Assembly (NCBI GenBank): GCA_938005745.1
Contig: CALLMM010000001.1
Coordinates: 1 to 64,000 of the forward strand
From: an uncultured Chthonomonadales bacterium
Lineage (GTDB): Bacteria; Armatimonadota; Chthonomonadetes; Chthonomonadales; CAJBBX01
Direction: 5' to 3'
Length of the DNA stretch: 64,000 nucleotides
The position numbers were made by a program, and so were the translations under genes. This document shows positions 8,924 through 18,568 of this stretch, piece by piece (position 1 is the stretch's first letter; every line of letters starts with the position of its first letter). The notes under the pieces were generated by a model. It did not search any database, was not told the DNA's origin, and saw only the letters and a program-made list of their open reading frames with translations.

Positions 8924-11761
8924 TCAATCGCCGTTTTGCGGCAGTCTTTTGATCACCTCTGCACAGCGCCCGCAGAGGTCGCTGTATGCAGCATCCGTGC
9001 CCACGTCCGTCTTGATCAGCCAGCATCGCGCGCACTTCTCTCCCCGGGCAGGCTCCACCCGGATGGCTGTCCCCTCCTCCGCCGTGCGACCATTGGACAG
9101 GGCGACCTGTGAGACCTTGAAGATGACCGGCAGGTACGGCGTAAAAGGCTCCAGGGCGGTCGCGGTCCGCGCATCGGTCGCCAGCTCCACCTGCGCCTCC
9201 AGCGGGTTGTTGATCCGCTTCTCCTGCTTCGCCGCCTCCACCGCCTGATTGACGCTCTGGCGGATCGCTAGCACCGGCTCCCAGCGCGCCAGCACCTCCG
9301 CATGCCGCGACGGGTCGGCGGTCGGGAAATCGGCTAACTGCACGCTGACCGGCTTATCCGGCATCTGCAGGTAGCCCCAGACCTCCTCCGCCGTGTGCGA
9401 CAGAATGGGAGCCAGCAGACGCGCCAGCGTATGCGCCAGCGTGTGGAGCGCGGTCAGGGCGGAGCGCCGCTCCAGACTGTCGGACGCCTCGCAGTAGAGC
9501 CGGTCTTTGAGCACATCCATATAGAACGCGCTCAACTCCACCACGCAGAAGCTGCTGATCGTATGGTAGACGCGGTGGAACTCGTAGACCTCGTAGCCTG
9601 CGGCACATGCCGCCACCACGCGATCGAGCTGCGCCAGCGCCCAGCGATCCAGATCGAGCATCTGCTCTTCCGGAACGGCGTCCCGGGTTGGATCGAAGGG
9701 TCGGCGCACCGGCTCGCCCGCGCGGTAGTCCGTCACATACAGGTTGTTGACCAGAAACCGGAACGTGTTGCGGATGCGCCGGTAGGTCTCCCCGATCTGA
9801 TCCAGCAGTTCGGCGGAGCTGTTCACATCCTCAAAATAGTCGGTTGAGGCGACCCAGAGCCGCAGGATGTCCGCCCCGCTTTTTTCCATCACCTGCAGCG
9901 GCTCGATCACATTGCCCAGCGACTTGCTCATCTTTCGCCCCTGCTCATCCACCGTAAAGCCGTTGGTGATGACGGCGCGGTAGGGGGGCGTGTTGTCCAG
10001 CCCGACCGAGATCATCAGCGAGGAGTTGAACCATCCGCGATGCTGATCCGATCCCTCCAGATAGAGGTCGGCGGGGCGGCGCAGTTCGGGCCACTGCGGA
10101 CTCTCCAGCACCGCCACATGGGTCGAGCCGGAGTCGAACCAGACATCCAGAATATCGGTCTCTTTATCGAATTTTGTTCCGCCGCAGTGCGGACAGGCGA
10201 AATCGGCGGGCAGAATCTCCTCCGCCGGGATCGCGTACCAGGCGTCCGATCCCTCCCGCGACACCAGATCGCGCACTGCCTCGATCGCCGGCTGGCTGAT
10301 CACCTCCCTGCCGCAGGATCGGCAGTAGAACGCCGGGATGCCGACCCCCCAGGCGCGCTGGCGGCTCAGACACCAGTCGGGACGGTTCGCCACCATCGCG
10401 CTGATGCGGTTGATGCTGACCGCCGGGAACCACTGCACCCGGTTGATCGCCTCCAGAGACCGCTGGCGGTGTCCCTCATGGTCAATATTCATAAACCACT
10501 GCACGGTGGCGCGAAACAGCAGGGGGCTGTGGCAGCGCCAGCAGTGCGGATAGCTGTGATCGTAGCGGCTGTGGGCGAGCAGATGCCCCGCCTCCCTCAA
10601 CGCCTCCAGCACCCTCTGATCCGCCTCTCCGGTCAGGATCCGCGCCCCCTCAAACGACGCGCCCGCCTGCGCCGTGAACGCCCCCGAGGCGTCTACCGGA
10701 CACAGAACTTCCAGTCCGTAGCGGCTTCCGGTCTCGAAGTCCTCTTTTCCGTGTCCGGGAGCCGTATGCACGACGCCCGTTCCATCCTCCATCGTAACGT
10801 AGTTTGCCAGCACGACCGGCGAGGTGCGCGCAAAGAGCGGATGCTGCGCAACGATACCCTCCAGCGCGCTGCCCCGCACCGACTTCCGGACGACGTAGCC
10901 GGCGCGCCCCAGCGCCTCCATCACGCGCCCGACCAGCGCCTGCGCCAACAGCCAGACCTCGCCCTCCGTCTCGACCAGACTGTACTCGGCGTCGGGATGC
11001 ACCGCCAGCGCAAGGTTCGCCGGGATCGTCCAGGGCGTGGTCGTCCAGATCAGGATCGCGGCGTTGCCGGTCTCCCCGAACAGCCCGGTCGGATCGTTCA
11101 GCAGGGGGAAACGCACGTAGATGCTGTTGGAGGTGTGCGGCTCGTACTCCACCTCGGCATCGGCGAGGGCGGTCTCGCAGCGGGCGCACCAGAGCACCGG
11201 CTTGAGGTCACGGTAGATGTACCCCTTCTCCGCCAGCCGACCGAACACCTCTACGATCTTCGCCTCGAACTCCGTGGACATGGTCAGGTAGGGGTTATCC
11301 CAGTCCCCCCGCACCCCCAGACGCTTGAACTGCTCCTTCTGCTTCTCCACCCAGACGGCGGCATACTCTCGGCAGCGCTTGCGCATCGTCACCTTGTCCG
11401 GGCGAATCCCGGATGCCATGAACTCTTTGGAGACGTTGTTCTCAATCGGCATGCCGTGATTGTCCCAGCCCGGCACATAGGGAGCGCGGTAGCCCTGCAT
11501 CGTCCTGTACTTGACGATGATATCCTTGGCGATCTTATTGAGGGCGTGTCCCAGATGGATATTGGCGTTGGAGTAGGGAGGACCGTCGTGCAGAATGAAG
11601 GTACCTCGCGGAGCCTCCTTCTCCAGGGAGAGGCGATACAGCCCGATGGCGTCCCAGTGCTTCTGAAGCGCGACCTCGCGCTCCGGCAGGTTGGCGCGCT
11701 GCGGCATCGCGCCGGGGTCTCTGTCGCTCAGTGTGATATTCAGGGTCTTCTTGTAGTCCAT
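8924..11761 (-). CDS. ileS: Isoleucyl-tRNA synthetase
   Basis: The 945-residue class Ia synthetase charges tRNA-Ile. It carries the HIGH-type motif as HLGHALNK near residue 60 (in GPPYSNANIHLGH), the editing (CP1) domain with a WTTTPWTIPANLA segment, the KMSKS loop in GRKMSKSLGN near residue 600, the anticodon-binding domain, and a C-terminal zinc knuckle (CARCW and CGRCAEVI), which marks the bacterial IleS1 type. I chose ATG 11761 because homologues begin MDYKKTLN; an upstream Met at 11821 would add 20 residues of no family similarity. I see no T-box leader in the 92 bases upstream. Confidence 0.97.
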   Translation of the reverse strand: MDYKKTLNITLSDRDPGAMPQRANLPEREVALQKHWDAIGLYRLSLEKEAPRGTFILHDGPPYSNANIHLGHALNKIAKDIIVKYRTMQGYRAPYVPGWDNHGMPIENNVSKEFMASGIRPDKVTMRKRCREYAAVWVEKQKEQFKRLGVRGDWDNPYLTMSTEFEAKIVEVFGRLAEKGYIYRDLKPVLWCARCETALADAEVEYEPHTSNSIYVRFPLLNDPTGLFGETGNAAILIWTTTPWTIPANLALAVHPDAEYSLVETEGEVWLLAQALVGRVMEALGRAGYVVRKSVRGSALEGIVAQHPLFARTSPVVLANYVTMEDGTGVVHTAPGHGKEDFETGSRYGLEVLCPVDASGAFTAQAGASFEGARILTGEADQRVLEALREAGHLLAHSRYDHSYPHCWRCHSPLLFRATVQWFMNIDHEGHRQRSLEAINRVQWFPAVSINRISAMVANRPDWCLSRQRAWGVGIPAFYCRSCGREVISQPAIEAVRDLVSREGSDAWYAIPAEEILPADFACPHCGGTKFDKETDILDVWFDSGSTHVAVLESPQWPELRRPADLYLEGSDQHRGWFNSSLMISVGLDNTPPYRAVITNGFTVDEQGRKMSKSLGNVIEPLQVMEKSGADILRLWVASTDYFEDVNSSAELLDQIGETYRRIRNTFRFLVNNLYVTDYRAGEPVRRPFDPTRDAVPEEQMLDLDRWALAQLDRVVAACAAGYEVYEFHRVYHTISSFCVVELSAFYMDVLKDRLYCEASDSLERRSALTALHTLAHTLARLLAPILSHTAEEVWGYLQMPDKPVSVQLADFPTADPSRHAEVLARWEPVLAIRQSVNQAVEAAKQEKRINNPLEAQVELATDARTATALEPFTPYLPVIFKVSQVALSNGRTAEEGTAIRVEPARGEKCARCWLIKTDVGTDAAYSDLCGRCAEVIKRLPQNGD

Positions 11762-11853
11762 AATCGTTTCAAGCCTGCCTGTAACCTGCCTGCGACATCG
11801 GAAGACGTCCGCCTCAAGCAAGGGTGGTATGCGTCCCGTCCTCTCCCCTGGCG

Positions 11854-12456
11854 TTACCTCCAGGTAAAGCTGGCGATCACCTTATCGAACTCGCTCGCGT
11901 AGCGCGCAAAGGTCGCCGGCTCCGCGGCGAGCGTGATGACAAAAAGCTGCCCGTCGCGGATGCAGGTCAGCTCCCGGATTTGAGCGGGCGGATCGCCCGG
12001 AATCGCAAGCCGCACCACACGCTCTATGGCCGGCAGACCGTCCAGCCTCCTCCGGCTCTCTTTCAGAATACGGTAGGATCGGGAGCGAGCCGCCTCGGCG
12101 CGCGTATGCCGGGCATACTCCTCCAGAGTCATATTTCCCAGGGGGCGCGTGACAACCGTAATATTGGCGGTAAACGCGGCGGCGGCCTCCGCGGGCGTCT
12201 TCAGCGACCGGTTGACGCGCTCCACAAACTCCCGATGCGTCTCTATTCTGTTCTGAGGCAATGTACGCGCCGGCGCGCGGCGCGGTTCCATAAAGACCGC
12301 CGCCGCATCCGGGTGGGCTTTCTGTACCCAGCCTGCGGGAGGGGTGAAGCCAAAGCGGTGGGTCGGGTGGATATAGGGAGCCTGCGCCTGCGCAACCGCC
12401 GCCAGCAAGAGCCATAAGAGCGTCCCCGCAACGCTCCCCGCGCGCACAAAGAACAT
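11854..12456 (-). CDS. Secreted PsbP/DcrB-like protein of unknown function
   Basis: The 200-residue protein starts with a signal peptide (TLLWLLLAAVAQAQA, cleavage after about residue 25). The mature part begins with HPTHRFGFTPPAGW and ends with ASEFDKVIASFTW. This beginning and end are typical of the small PsbP-like/DUF1795 fold, in which an amphipathic FxxPxGW strand opens and an FxxVxxSF helix closes the domain. It probably acts outside the cytoplasmic membrane; no catalytic residues are apparent. It lies 92 bases upstream of ileS on the same strand and may head the ileS transcript, or be independent. No specific role can be assigned. Confidence 0.6.
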   Translation of the reverse strand: MFFVRAGSVAGTLLWLLLAAVAQAQAPYIHPTHRFGFTPPAGWVQKAHPDAAAVFMEPRRAPARTLPQNRIETHREFVERVNRSLKTPAEAAAAFTANITVVTRPLGNMTLEEYARHTRAEAARSRSYRILKESRRRLDGLPAIERVVRLAIPGDPPAQIRELTCIRDGQLFVITLAAEPATFARYASEFDKVIASFTWR

Positions 12457-12585
12457 CGCAGCACCTCCTGCGCTCAGAGGGGACAGGAACAGAATTTGAG
12501 CACAAATTTTACCTCTATTTACGCGCCTGCGTCAACGCGAAGGCGCGCTCGCGCGCAGGAAAGTGCATCTTTTCACGATCAGGTA

Positions 12586-12614
12586 TTGTCAGGGCGCGGC
12601 AGTTCTGCTATCGT
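12586..12614 (+). promoter_or_regulatory. Probable sigma-70 promoter for uxuA
   Basis: TTGTCA at 12586-12591 and TATCGT at 12609-12614 are separated by 17 bases, giving five and four matches to the -35 and -10 consensus. Transcription would begin near 12621, about 70 bases before the uxuA ATG. The region lies in the divergent gap between the PsbP-like gene and uxuA. Confidence 0.45.
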
Positions 12615-12691
12615 ATCCTCACCATGCGCCATAACGCCGGGACGCTCGCGGCGATCTTATGCAAGCCGATCAACAACAGGGAGAAGACGCC

Positions 12692-13678
12692 ATGATCAAT
12701 CTGGAGGAGCTGCCGATGCGCGTCGGCGTCGGGCAGTACAGCGAGTTAAGCGACGAGTATCTGGCTTTCGCGGTGCAGTGCGGGGTCAAAGACGTGCAGC
12801 TGAATACGCCCCGTCTGCCCGGAACGGAGCGATGGGAGTACGAAGACCTGAAGGGACTGCGCGAACGCGCCGAGTCGTATGGACTGCGCCTGATCTGTCT
12901 GGAGAATGTGCCGGTCTCGTTCTACGATAAGATCATGCTGGGGCTGCCGGGACGCGAGCGGCAGCTGGAGAACATGATCGCCACGATCCGCAACATCGGC
13001 AGGGCGGGCATTCCGATCTTCGGGTATCACTGGATGCCCAACGGGGTCTGGCGCACCGATACCGCCGTCCCTATCCGCGGAGGCGCGCTCTCGACCGCCT
13101 TCGACTTCGAGAAGGTGAAGGATGCGCCTCCCTCGCACGGGCGCGTCTTCACTGCCGAAGAGATGTGGGCAAACTACGACTGGTATCTGGAGCGCATCCT
13201 TCCGGTCTGCGAGGAGGCGGGCGTGCATCTGGCGCTGCACCCGGACGATCCGCCGATTCCCATGCTGGCGGGGGTGGCGCGGCTGTTCGGGTCGTTCCAG
13301 GGCTTCCGCCGGGCGATGGAGCGGCATAACAGTCCCATGCACGGACTGGACTACTGTCACGGCAACTGGTCGGCAATGCGCGCCGGGGCGGGCGTGATGG
13401 AGTCGATCGAGTGGTTCGGTCCGCAGGGTCGCCTGCTCTATGTCCATCTGCGGGATGTGCAGGGCGGCGCGGACAACTTCACGGAGTGCTTCATTAACGA
13501 GGGCAACAACAACATCCTGGAGGTGGTGCGCGCACTCAAGCGGTCCGGCTTCCAAGGGTTTCTGCTAGACGACCACGTGCCCCGCATGGTCAACGACTCG
13601 GCATGGGGACATCGGGGACGCGCCTACGCCATCGGCTACCTGATGGCGATGGTGGAGGCGGTCAACGCGATGGATTGA
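12692..13678 (+). CDS. uxuA: Mannonate dehydratase (UxuA-type)
   Basis: This 328-residue TIM-barrel protein belongs to the xylose-isomerase-like superfamily and matches UxuA, which dehydrates D-mannonate to 2-keto-3-deoxygluconate in hexuronate catabolism. Diagnostic segments are GVKDVQLNTP, the metal-binding HPDDPP near residue 193, DYCHGNW near residue 225 and VHLRDVQGG, supplying His, Asp and Cys ligands. I chose ATG 12692 because a GGGAGA site precedes it and residues MRVGVGQYSELSDEYLAF match the family opening. It seems monocistronic and is closed by a strong convergent terminator. No other uronate genes are adjacent, though several sugar genes lie elsewhere in the window. Confidence 0.8.
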   Translation: MINLEELPMRVGVGQYSELSDEYLAFAVQCGVKDVQLNTPRLPGTERWEYEDLKGLRERAESYGLRLICLENVPVSFYDKIMLGLPGRERQLENMIATIRNIGRAGIPIFGYHWMPNGVWRTDTAVPIRGGALSTAFDFEKVKDAPPSHGRVFTAEEMWANYDWYLERILPVCEEAGVHLALHPDDPPIPMLAGVARLFGSFQGFRRAMERHNSPMHGLDYCHGNWSAMRAGAGVMESIEWFGPQGRLLYVHLRDVQGGADNFTECFINEGNNNILEVVRALKRSGFQGFLLDDHVPRMVNDSAWGHRGRAYAIGYLMAMVEAVNAMD

Positions 13679-13696
13679 GGGGGGATCATCCCCAAC

Positions 13697-13738
13697 TGAG
13701 AGAGAAAAAGACGCCGCGGGGTGTCTTTTTCTCTCTCA
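13697..13738. terminator. Bidirectional intrinsic terminator between uxuA and hypB
   Basis: Bases 13697-13712 (TGAGAGAGAAAAAGAC) and 13723-13738 (GTCTTTTTCTCTCTCA) are a perfect 16-bp inverted repeat with a 10-base GC-rich loop. The A-rich and T-rich arms make it suited to stop transcription from both sides. The right arm contains the hypB stop codon (13736-13738), so the terminator is embedded in the very end of the hydrogenase transcript. Confidence 0.75.
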
Positions 13739-14395
13739 GGCAGCAAGCCCCTCCAGATAGCGATACCACGCCTCCATCCCCTGCCCGGAGCGAGAGGAGA
13801 GTTCCAACAGAAGCGCGCGGGGGGCGACCTGCTGAATGTTGCGCCGCAGCGCCTCCATATCCGCGCCGACCGCCTCCGCAATATCTATCTTGGTGATGAC
13901 CGCCGCATCGGCGCGCTCAAAGATCACCGGATACTTCAGCGGCTTGTCCTCGCCCTCCGTGACCGAGACCAAAACCACCCGCGCCGTCTCTCCCAGATCG
14001 TAGGACGCCGGGCAGACCAGATTCCCCACGTTCTCAATGATCAGCATCTGCAGCGGGCGCAGATCCATCGCCTCCATCGCGCGGGCGACCATGCCCGCGT
14101 CCAGATGGCAGTAGCCGCCGGTGGTAACCTGCACTACCGGCGCGCCCTTGCCCTGAAGCCGCCGCGCGTCGTTATCGGTCTGCAGGTCGCCGACGATCAC
14201 GCCGATCCGGAGGCGGTCGCGCAGATCCGTCAGGGTGCGCTCCAGCAGCGCCGTCTTGCCGGAGCCGGGGGAGGAGACGATATTGAGAACGCGCAAGCCG
14301 CTCTCCTGAAACCGTTTCCGGTGAAGAGCGGCTAACTCCGCGTTGCGTCCCAGTACCGATTCGCCGATCTCCACGACGATCCGGCTCCCGTCCAT
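13736..14395 (-). CDS. hypB: Hydrogenase nickel-insertion GTPase HypB
   Basis: HypB is the SIMIBI-class GTPase that, with HypA, delivers nickel to the large-subunit active site. The 219-residue protein has the P-loop SPGSGKTAL near residue 42, the dimer-bridging metal motif region with GGYCHLDAGM near residue 95 and the base-recognition TKID near residue 160. It lacks both the N-terminal CxxCGC motif and a His-rich stretch, so it is a short form relying on HypA for metal storage. It is the last gene of the hydrogenase cluster, 23 bases after hypA. The gene ends inside the bidirectional terminator. Confidence 0.95.
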   Translation of the reverse strand: MDGSRIVVEIGESVLGRNAELAALHRKRFQESGLRVLNIVSSPGSGKTALLERTLTDLRDRLRIGVIVGDLQTDNDARRLQGKGAPVVQVTTGGYCHLDAGMVARAMEAMDLRPLQMLIIENVGNLVCPASYDLGETARVVLVSVTEGEDKPLKYPVIFERADAAVITKIDIAEAVGADMEALRRNIQQVAPRALLLELSSRSGQGMEAWYRYLEGLAA

Positions 14396-14418
14396 CGTCA
14401 GGCTCCTTCAGAGGCGGC

Positions 14419-14772
14419 TCAGTGCCGTTCCAGCGACAGTTCCACGTAGGTTACGTCCAGCTCCCGCCCCTGCCGGATCTCGGTGCGCCGGTTATGGCAC
14501 GTCGGACACTCGTACCAGTATCCGTCCGGCGTGAACTCGCGGTCGCAGGCAGAGCAGTAGAGGACGAGAGGAACCGTCTCCACCACCAGTTTCGCGCTCT
14601 GTGCCGGCGTATCCTGCTTGAGGGCTTCAAACGCAAACTCCAGCGCGTCCGGAACCACTCCCGAAAGCTCCCCCACGCGCAGCCCCAGCGCGCTGATGCT
14701 GTGTGCGCCCATCCGCTGCGCCCGCTCGATCGCGATTTCCAGCGCGCTCTGCATAATACTCACCTCATGCAT
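14419..14772 (-). CDS. hypA: Hydrogenase nickel-metallochaperone HypA
   Basis: HypA binds nickel through its N-terminal Met-His pair, here MHEVS, and carries a structural zinc site of two CxxC pairs, CSACDREF and CPTCHNR, near residues 73 and 89. At 117 residues it has standard length. It overlaps the upstream maturation protease gene by eight bases and precedes hypB, so all three are translated from one message with hoxH. It serves nickel loading of all three hydrogenases encoded in the cluster, since it is the only hypA here. Confidence 0.95.
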   Translation of the reverse strand: MHEVSIMQSALEIAIERAQRMGAHSISALGLRVGELSGVVPDALEFAFEALKQDTPAQSAKLVVETVPLVLYCSACDREFTPDGYWYECPTCHNRRTEIRQGRELDVTYVELSLERH

Positions 14773-15223
14773 TCCTTGCCTCTTCCTTTCCGTTCAGTCC
14801 GTGCAAAAAAGCGTCCATCGCTTCGATGGCGGCAAGCACTCCTTCACGGGAGGCGTCTGACAGCGGCGAACCCGGCTCAAAACTCTCCGCCGGTATAGTG
14901 ATCATATAGGCGGCAGGATTCGCCCGGTAAAGGACGGAAGCCATCAGGAGCAGTCCGCAGGGATCAAGATAGTGAGTCAGCGCGGCATGGGGAGGCGCGG
15001 GAGCCAGCGGAACCATTCCCTGAAACGGCTCCCCGGAGGCGCAGGCGTCCACAAAGATCACGCACTCCGCCTCCGCAATCTCGGCGGCGAGTTCCGGCAT
15101 CAACTGATGCACCGAGAGCGTCTTTACCCCCGGATAGCGCCGTTCGGCAATCGCCTCGACCGCCGCGCGTCCCGCCGCGTCGTCTCCCCGCAGCGTATTG
15201 CCATAGCCGATAATCAGCTGCAT
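14765..15223 (-). CDS. hoxW: [NiFe]-hydrogenase maturation endopeptidase (M52), HoxH-type
   Basis: This 152-residue M52 protease removes the C-terminal tail of the large subunit after nickel insertion. The nickel-sensing residues are visible: the Asp of GNTLRGDDAAG near residue 15, the Asp of VFVDACASG near residue 57, and the His of ALTHYLDP near residue 85. It starts on the stop of hoxH (TGATG overlap), so HoxH is its likely substrate. The symbol hoxW follows from this position. A second, diverged M52 protease at 21946 sits next to the group 3b large subunit. Confidence 0.88.
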   Translation of the reverse strand: MQLIIGYGNTLRGDDAAGRAAVEAIAERRYPGVKTLSVHQLMPELAAEIAEAECVIFVDACASGEPFQGMVPLAPAPPHAALTHYLDPCGLLLMASVLYRANPAAYMITIPAESFEPGSPLSDASREGVLAAIEAMDAFLHGLNGKEEARNA

Positions 15224-16647
15224 CAGTTCCGGACAACCGTCTGGAGCACCTCGCCGTCGGGTCCGATCAGCGACACCTCCAGCGGCATCTGCCCGGCGGC
15301 ATGAGTCGAGCAGCTCAGGCAGGGGTCGTAGGTGCGAATGACCGCCTCCACCCGGTTGAGCATCCCCTCCGGGATCTCCGGTCCCCGGATATACTCCTTC
15401 GCCGCCTGCGTGATCCCGCGGTTCATCGCCAGATTGTTGTGCCCGGTCGCGATGATCAGGTTCGCCCAGGTGATCAGCCCGTCGTCATCAATCCGGTAGT
15501 GATGGATGAGCGTGCCCCGCGGCGCCTCCGAGACGCCCACGCCCTCCGTCCGGTTCGGCTCGGCGAAGGCGCGCACGTGCGGATTGAGGATGTCCGGGTC
15601 ATCCAGCAGCTCGCGGATCCGCTCCACGGCATAGAGGATCTCGATCAGGCGCGCATAGTGGAAATGGAACGAGCTGAAGCGCTCCTCTTTCGGCAGGGAG
15701 AGAAACTCCTGCAGCTCGGTGTCGGCGCGGGGCGTTTTGCACTTCTGCACGTTGTTCAGACGCGCCAGCGGTCCGACCCGGTAGAGTCCGCCGGGATAGC
15801 CCTGTGGCTTGAAGTAGGGGAACTTCAGATACGACCAGTCCTCCACCGCCTCTCCGATATACTCCTGGTAATCGGCGGGGGCGAAATCGGACACCACCCG
15901 CTTGCCGTCCGGCGCGGTGATCCGCAGCAGCCCGTCGTAGTGTTCCAGTTCGCCGGAGGGAGTCACCAGCCCCATGAAGAGCGATGGGAAGCTGCCGAAA
16001 CTGCCGATCTCCTGCGTATAGTTCTTCAGCGCGGGCTTGAACCAGTGGAGGGTGCGTTGAATGATGGACAGCGCTTCCGGCAGGATCGCGCGAATATCCT
16101 CGCGGCGCTCCGGCGTCAACGGGTCGCTGACGCCGCCCGGAACCACCCACGCCGGATGAATGCGCTTGCCGCCCAGCCATTCGATGATCTGCTGCCCGAA
16201 CATGCGCAGGCGGATGCCGTCGCGCGCGGTGTCCGGATGGCTGTTCATCAAGCCGAACACGTTGCGCTTCTCCGGGGGCGAGTCCCAGCCCAGCAGCAGG
16301 TCCGGCGCGGAGAGATGGAAGAAGCTGAGGGCGTGCGACTGGAGCAGCTGCGCCAGATTCATGATCCGCCGCAGCCGGGCAGCGGTATCCGGGATGCCGA
16401 CCGCCAGCAGCGCATCGCAGGCTTTGGCGGAGGCGATCAGGTGGCTCACCGGGCAGATGCCACAGATCCGCGCCATCAGCGACGGCATCTCATAGAAGGG
16501 ACGCCCCTCGCAGAACTTTTCAAAACCGCGAAACTGGGTGATATGCAGCCGCGCCTCCGAGACCGTCTCATCCTCCGCCAGGTGGATGGTGATCTTCGCG
16601 TGTCCCTCGATGCGCGTAATGGGATCAATGGAAATCGTTTTGCTCAT
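15223..16647 (-). CDS. hoxH: Bidirectional NAD-linked [NiFe]-hydrogenase large subunit HoxH (group 3d)
   Basis: HoxH holds the Ni-Fe active site of the soluble NAD(H)-dependent hydrogenase. The 474-residue protein starts [15 protein letters not shown], has the L1 motif [10 protein letters not shown] near residue 63 and the L2 motif DPCLSCSTH near residue 446, followed by a tail of about 19 residues beginning AAGQMPLEV that must be cleaved for maturation. The whole chain aligns closely by eye with cyanobacterial HoxH ([39 protein letters not shown]). Its partner genes hoxEFUY lie at 28207-31646, about 11.5 kb upstream in the same strand, while the intervening genes encode two other hydrogenases. 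The protease follows immediately. Confidence 0.95.
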   Translation of the reverse strand: MSKTISIDPITRIEGHAKITIHLAEDETVSEARLHITQFRGFEKFCEGRPFYEMPSLMARICGICPVSHLIASAKACDALLAVGIPDTAARLRRIMNLAQLLQSHALSFFHLSAPDLLLGWDSPPEKRNVFGLMNSHPDTARDGIRLRMFGQQIIEWLGGKRIHPAWVVPGGVSDPLTPERREDIRAILPEALSIIQRTLHWFKPALKNYTQEIGSFGSFPSLFMGLVTPSGELEHYDGLLRITAPDGKRVVSDFAPADYQEYIGEAVEDWSYLKFPYFKPQGYPGGLYRVGPLARLNNVQKCKTPRADTELQEFLSLPKEERFSSFHFHYARLIEILYAVERIRELLDDPDILNPHVRAFAEPNRTEGVGVSEAPRGTLIHHYRIDDDGLITWANLIIATGHNNLAMNRGITQAAKEYIRGPEIPEGMLNRVEAVIRTYDPCLSCSTHAAGQMPLEVSLIGPDGEVLQTVVRN

Positions 16648-16720
16648 GATATCTCTCTTGGTGACAGGGGTTTCGTAATGCCGGCAGTCAGGGAGCGGAC
16701 CGCTCTCCGGCGGGATCGAG

Positions 16721-17071
16721 CTACTTCTCCTCTCTCTTCAGAACGGGCGCTCCCTGAAACAGAATATCGGGCTTCTGATAGGATGGGTGGGCATACGCCT
16801 CCCGCATCTGAACGCATCCCTTCTTGCACGCCTCCACGCAGCAGGCGCACCCGACGCACTTGAACAGGTCGAAGGAGATGGTTCGGGCGGGGCGGTCCAC
16901 CTCGATCGCTTTGGCGGGGCAGCGCAGACCGCAGGCTCCGCAGTAGACGCAGTCGGCGGTCTCGAACGCGACGGTTCCGCGCACGCCGGGGATCGGGGCG
17001 CGCCGCTGCGGCTCCAGGCGCGTGCTCGGTCGGGAGAAGAGATTCCGCATCACGTTGCGCAGCATGCGCAT
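16721..17071 (-). CDS. echF: Ech-type hydrogenase ferredoxin subunit (EchF)
   Basis: This 116-residue polyferredoxin-like subunit carries two 4Fe-4S motifs, [16 protein letters not shown] and [15 protein letters not shown], and resembles EchF/NuoI. It would pass electrons from reduced ferredoxin to EchC in the membrane-bound group 4 hydrogenase. I chose the ATG at 17071; the open frame extends to 17194 but that part only shadows echE. The gene follows echE by 22 bases and ends 73 bases before hoxH. In the second motif the spacing is CxxCxxCxxxC, as expected. Confidence 0.9.
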   Translation of the reverse strand: MRMLRNVMRNLFSRPSTRLEPQRRAPIPGVRGTVAFETADCVYCGACGLRCPAKAIEVDRPARTISFDLFKCVGCACCVEACKKGCVQMREAYAHPSYQKPDILFQGAPVLKREEK

Positions 17072-17093
17072 GTCAGATCGTCTTCGCTTTCTT

Positions 17094-18173
17094 TCAGCGC
17101 TCCGTGCAGCTGATGCACGGGTCAATGGAGAGGGTGATGACGGGCACGTCGGCAAATTCGCAGCCCGGCAGCATCGCCACCAGCGGCGGCACATTGGCGA
17201 AGGTCGGGGTTCGCACCCGCATTCGCTCCAGCTTCTGGGAGCCGTTGGCGGCGACCATGTAGAGCAGTTCGCCCCGCGGCTGCTCCACCCGCGTCACGAC
17301 TCTCCCGTTGGGACGCCCGCGCGGTCGGGCGGCGATCTCGCCGTCTGGCAGCCGCTGAATCGCCTGTCGGATCAATTCGATGCCCTGATAGCACTCCAGC
17401 GCGCGCACCTTTGCGCGGGCGTAGCAGTCTCCGGCGGTCTCCACCACCGGCTTGAAATCCAGCTCGTCATACGCCGCGTAGCCGGTCATGCGGGTATCTT
17501 CGGCGATCCCGCTGGCGCGCAGCACCGGACCGACCGCGCCGAGTTCGACCGCCTTCTCCGCCGTCAGAACGCCCTTCCCCACGATCCGCTTGCGTACCGT
17601 ATAGTCCTCCAGCAGCGCAGGGATCGAGTGATCCAGCGCGCGCTCCACCTCTTTGAGGGTCTGCAGAATCTCCTCCAGATGCTCGTCGCTGATGTCGCGG
17701 CGAACCCCGCCGATACAGCAGGTCGAGATGATGATCCGGCTCCCCGCCGTCTTCTCAAACAGGTCCATCACCCGCTCGCGGTTGCGCCAGAACTCCATGA
17801 ACAGGCTCTCATAGCCGAAGGCGTCGGCGAAGAGTCCCAGCCACAGATGCTGGCTCTGCAGGCGGTGCAGCTCGCCCCAGATCACCCGCAGGTAGCGCGC
17901 GCGCGGCGGAACCTCGCAGGGAAGCAGTTTTTCGATGGCTTCGCAGTAGCACAGCGCGTGCAGAAAGCTGCATATTCCGCAGATGCGCTCCACCAGAAAG
18001 ACGTTCTGCACATAGTCCATCTTTTCGGCGGCTTTCTCTATCCCGCGATGGACATAGCCGATGTGCGGAATCGCCTCCTGTACCACCTCGTCCTTCATCA
18101 CCAGCTTCAACTGGATCGGCTCGGGCAGCACCGGATGCTGCGGACCGAACGGGATGACGGTTTTCAGCGCCAC
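17094..18173 (-). CDS. echE: Ech-type [NiFe]-hydrogenase large subunit (group 4)
   Basis: This 359-residue protein is homologous to NuoD and to the Ech/Hyc large subunits. It retains both nickel motifs: RICGICSF near residue 63 and DPCISCTER as the very last residues. The four Cys show that it is a true hydrogenase rather than a complex I quinone-site subunit. It ends two residues past the last nickel-ligating Cys with no extension, as in Ech, so no protease is needed. It begins six bases after echD on the same transcript. The enzyme couples ferredoxin oxidation and H2 evolution to ion pumping through EchA/EchB. Confidence 0.93.
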   Translation of the reverse strand: MALKTVIPFGPQHPVLPEPIQLKLVMKDEVVQEAIPHIGYVHRGIEKAAEKMDYVQNVFLVERICGICSFLHALCYCEAIEKLLPCEVPPRARYLRVIWGELHRLQSQHLWLGLFADAFGYESLFMEFWRNRERVMDLFEKTAGSRIIISTCCIGGVRRDISDEHLEEILQTLKEVERALDHSIPALLEDYTVRKRIVGKGVLTAEKAVELGAVGPVLRASGIAEDTRMTGYAAYDELDFKPVVETAGDCYARAKVRALECYQGIELIRQAIQRLPDGEIAARPRGRPNGRVVTRVEQPRGELLYMVAANGSQKLERMRVRTPTFANVPPLVAMLPGCEFADVPVITLSIDPCISCTER

Positions 18174-18178
18174 GACGA

Positions 18179-18568
18179 CTATCCCTCCATCCTGACCTTC
18201 GCCATCGGCGTCGGCTCGTTATCCTCCGTCAGAAGCAGATGCCCGTGATAGTCTATCGCCATCCCGGTGATGTTCACCCCGAACAGCTCCCGGACCTCGT
18301 TCTCCACCAGAAAGGCGGCGAAGTAGATGTCGCTGATGCTGGCCACTTCGGCGGCGCGCGGCGCATGGACCAGCAGATGCCGCATCTTCAGCTTCTCGTC
18401 GAAATGGTAGTAGAGGGCGAAGGTCTCGCCCATATCCATGCAGGTGATCGTGATGAACCGCAGGCGTTGATCCCGACACCGCTGCACGGCGGCGCGCAGC
18501 GCCGAGAGTTCGATCTCCTCGCACGCCTCGATATCGGGCAGAGCCGCTCCGCCGGGCGGGGCGCTCAT
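18179..18568 (-). CDS. echD: Ech-type hydrogenase NuoC-like subunit (EchD)
   Basis: The 129-residue protein corresponds to the 30-kDa-subunit (NuoC) fold in its short Ech form. The segments FITITCMDMGETFALYYHF and VENEVRELFGVNITGM are the recognisable conserved strands of this fold (the ERE-type region being the strongest). It has no cofactor motif and acts as a structural link between the small and large hydrogenase subunits. It overlaps echC by four bases (ATGA) and precedes echE by five. Confidence 0.85.
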   Translation of the reverse strand: MSAPPGGAALPDIEACEEIELSALRAAVQRCRDQRLRFITITCMDMGETFALYYHFDEKLKMRHLLVHAPRAAEVASISDIYFAAFLVENEVRELFGVNITGMAIDYHGHLLLTEDNEPTPMAKVRMEG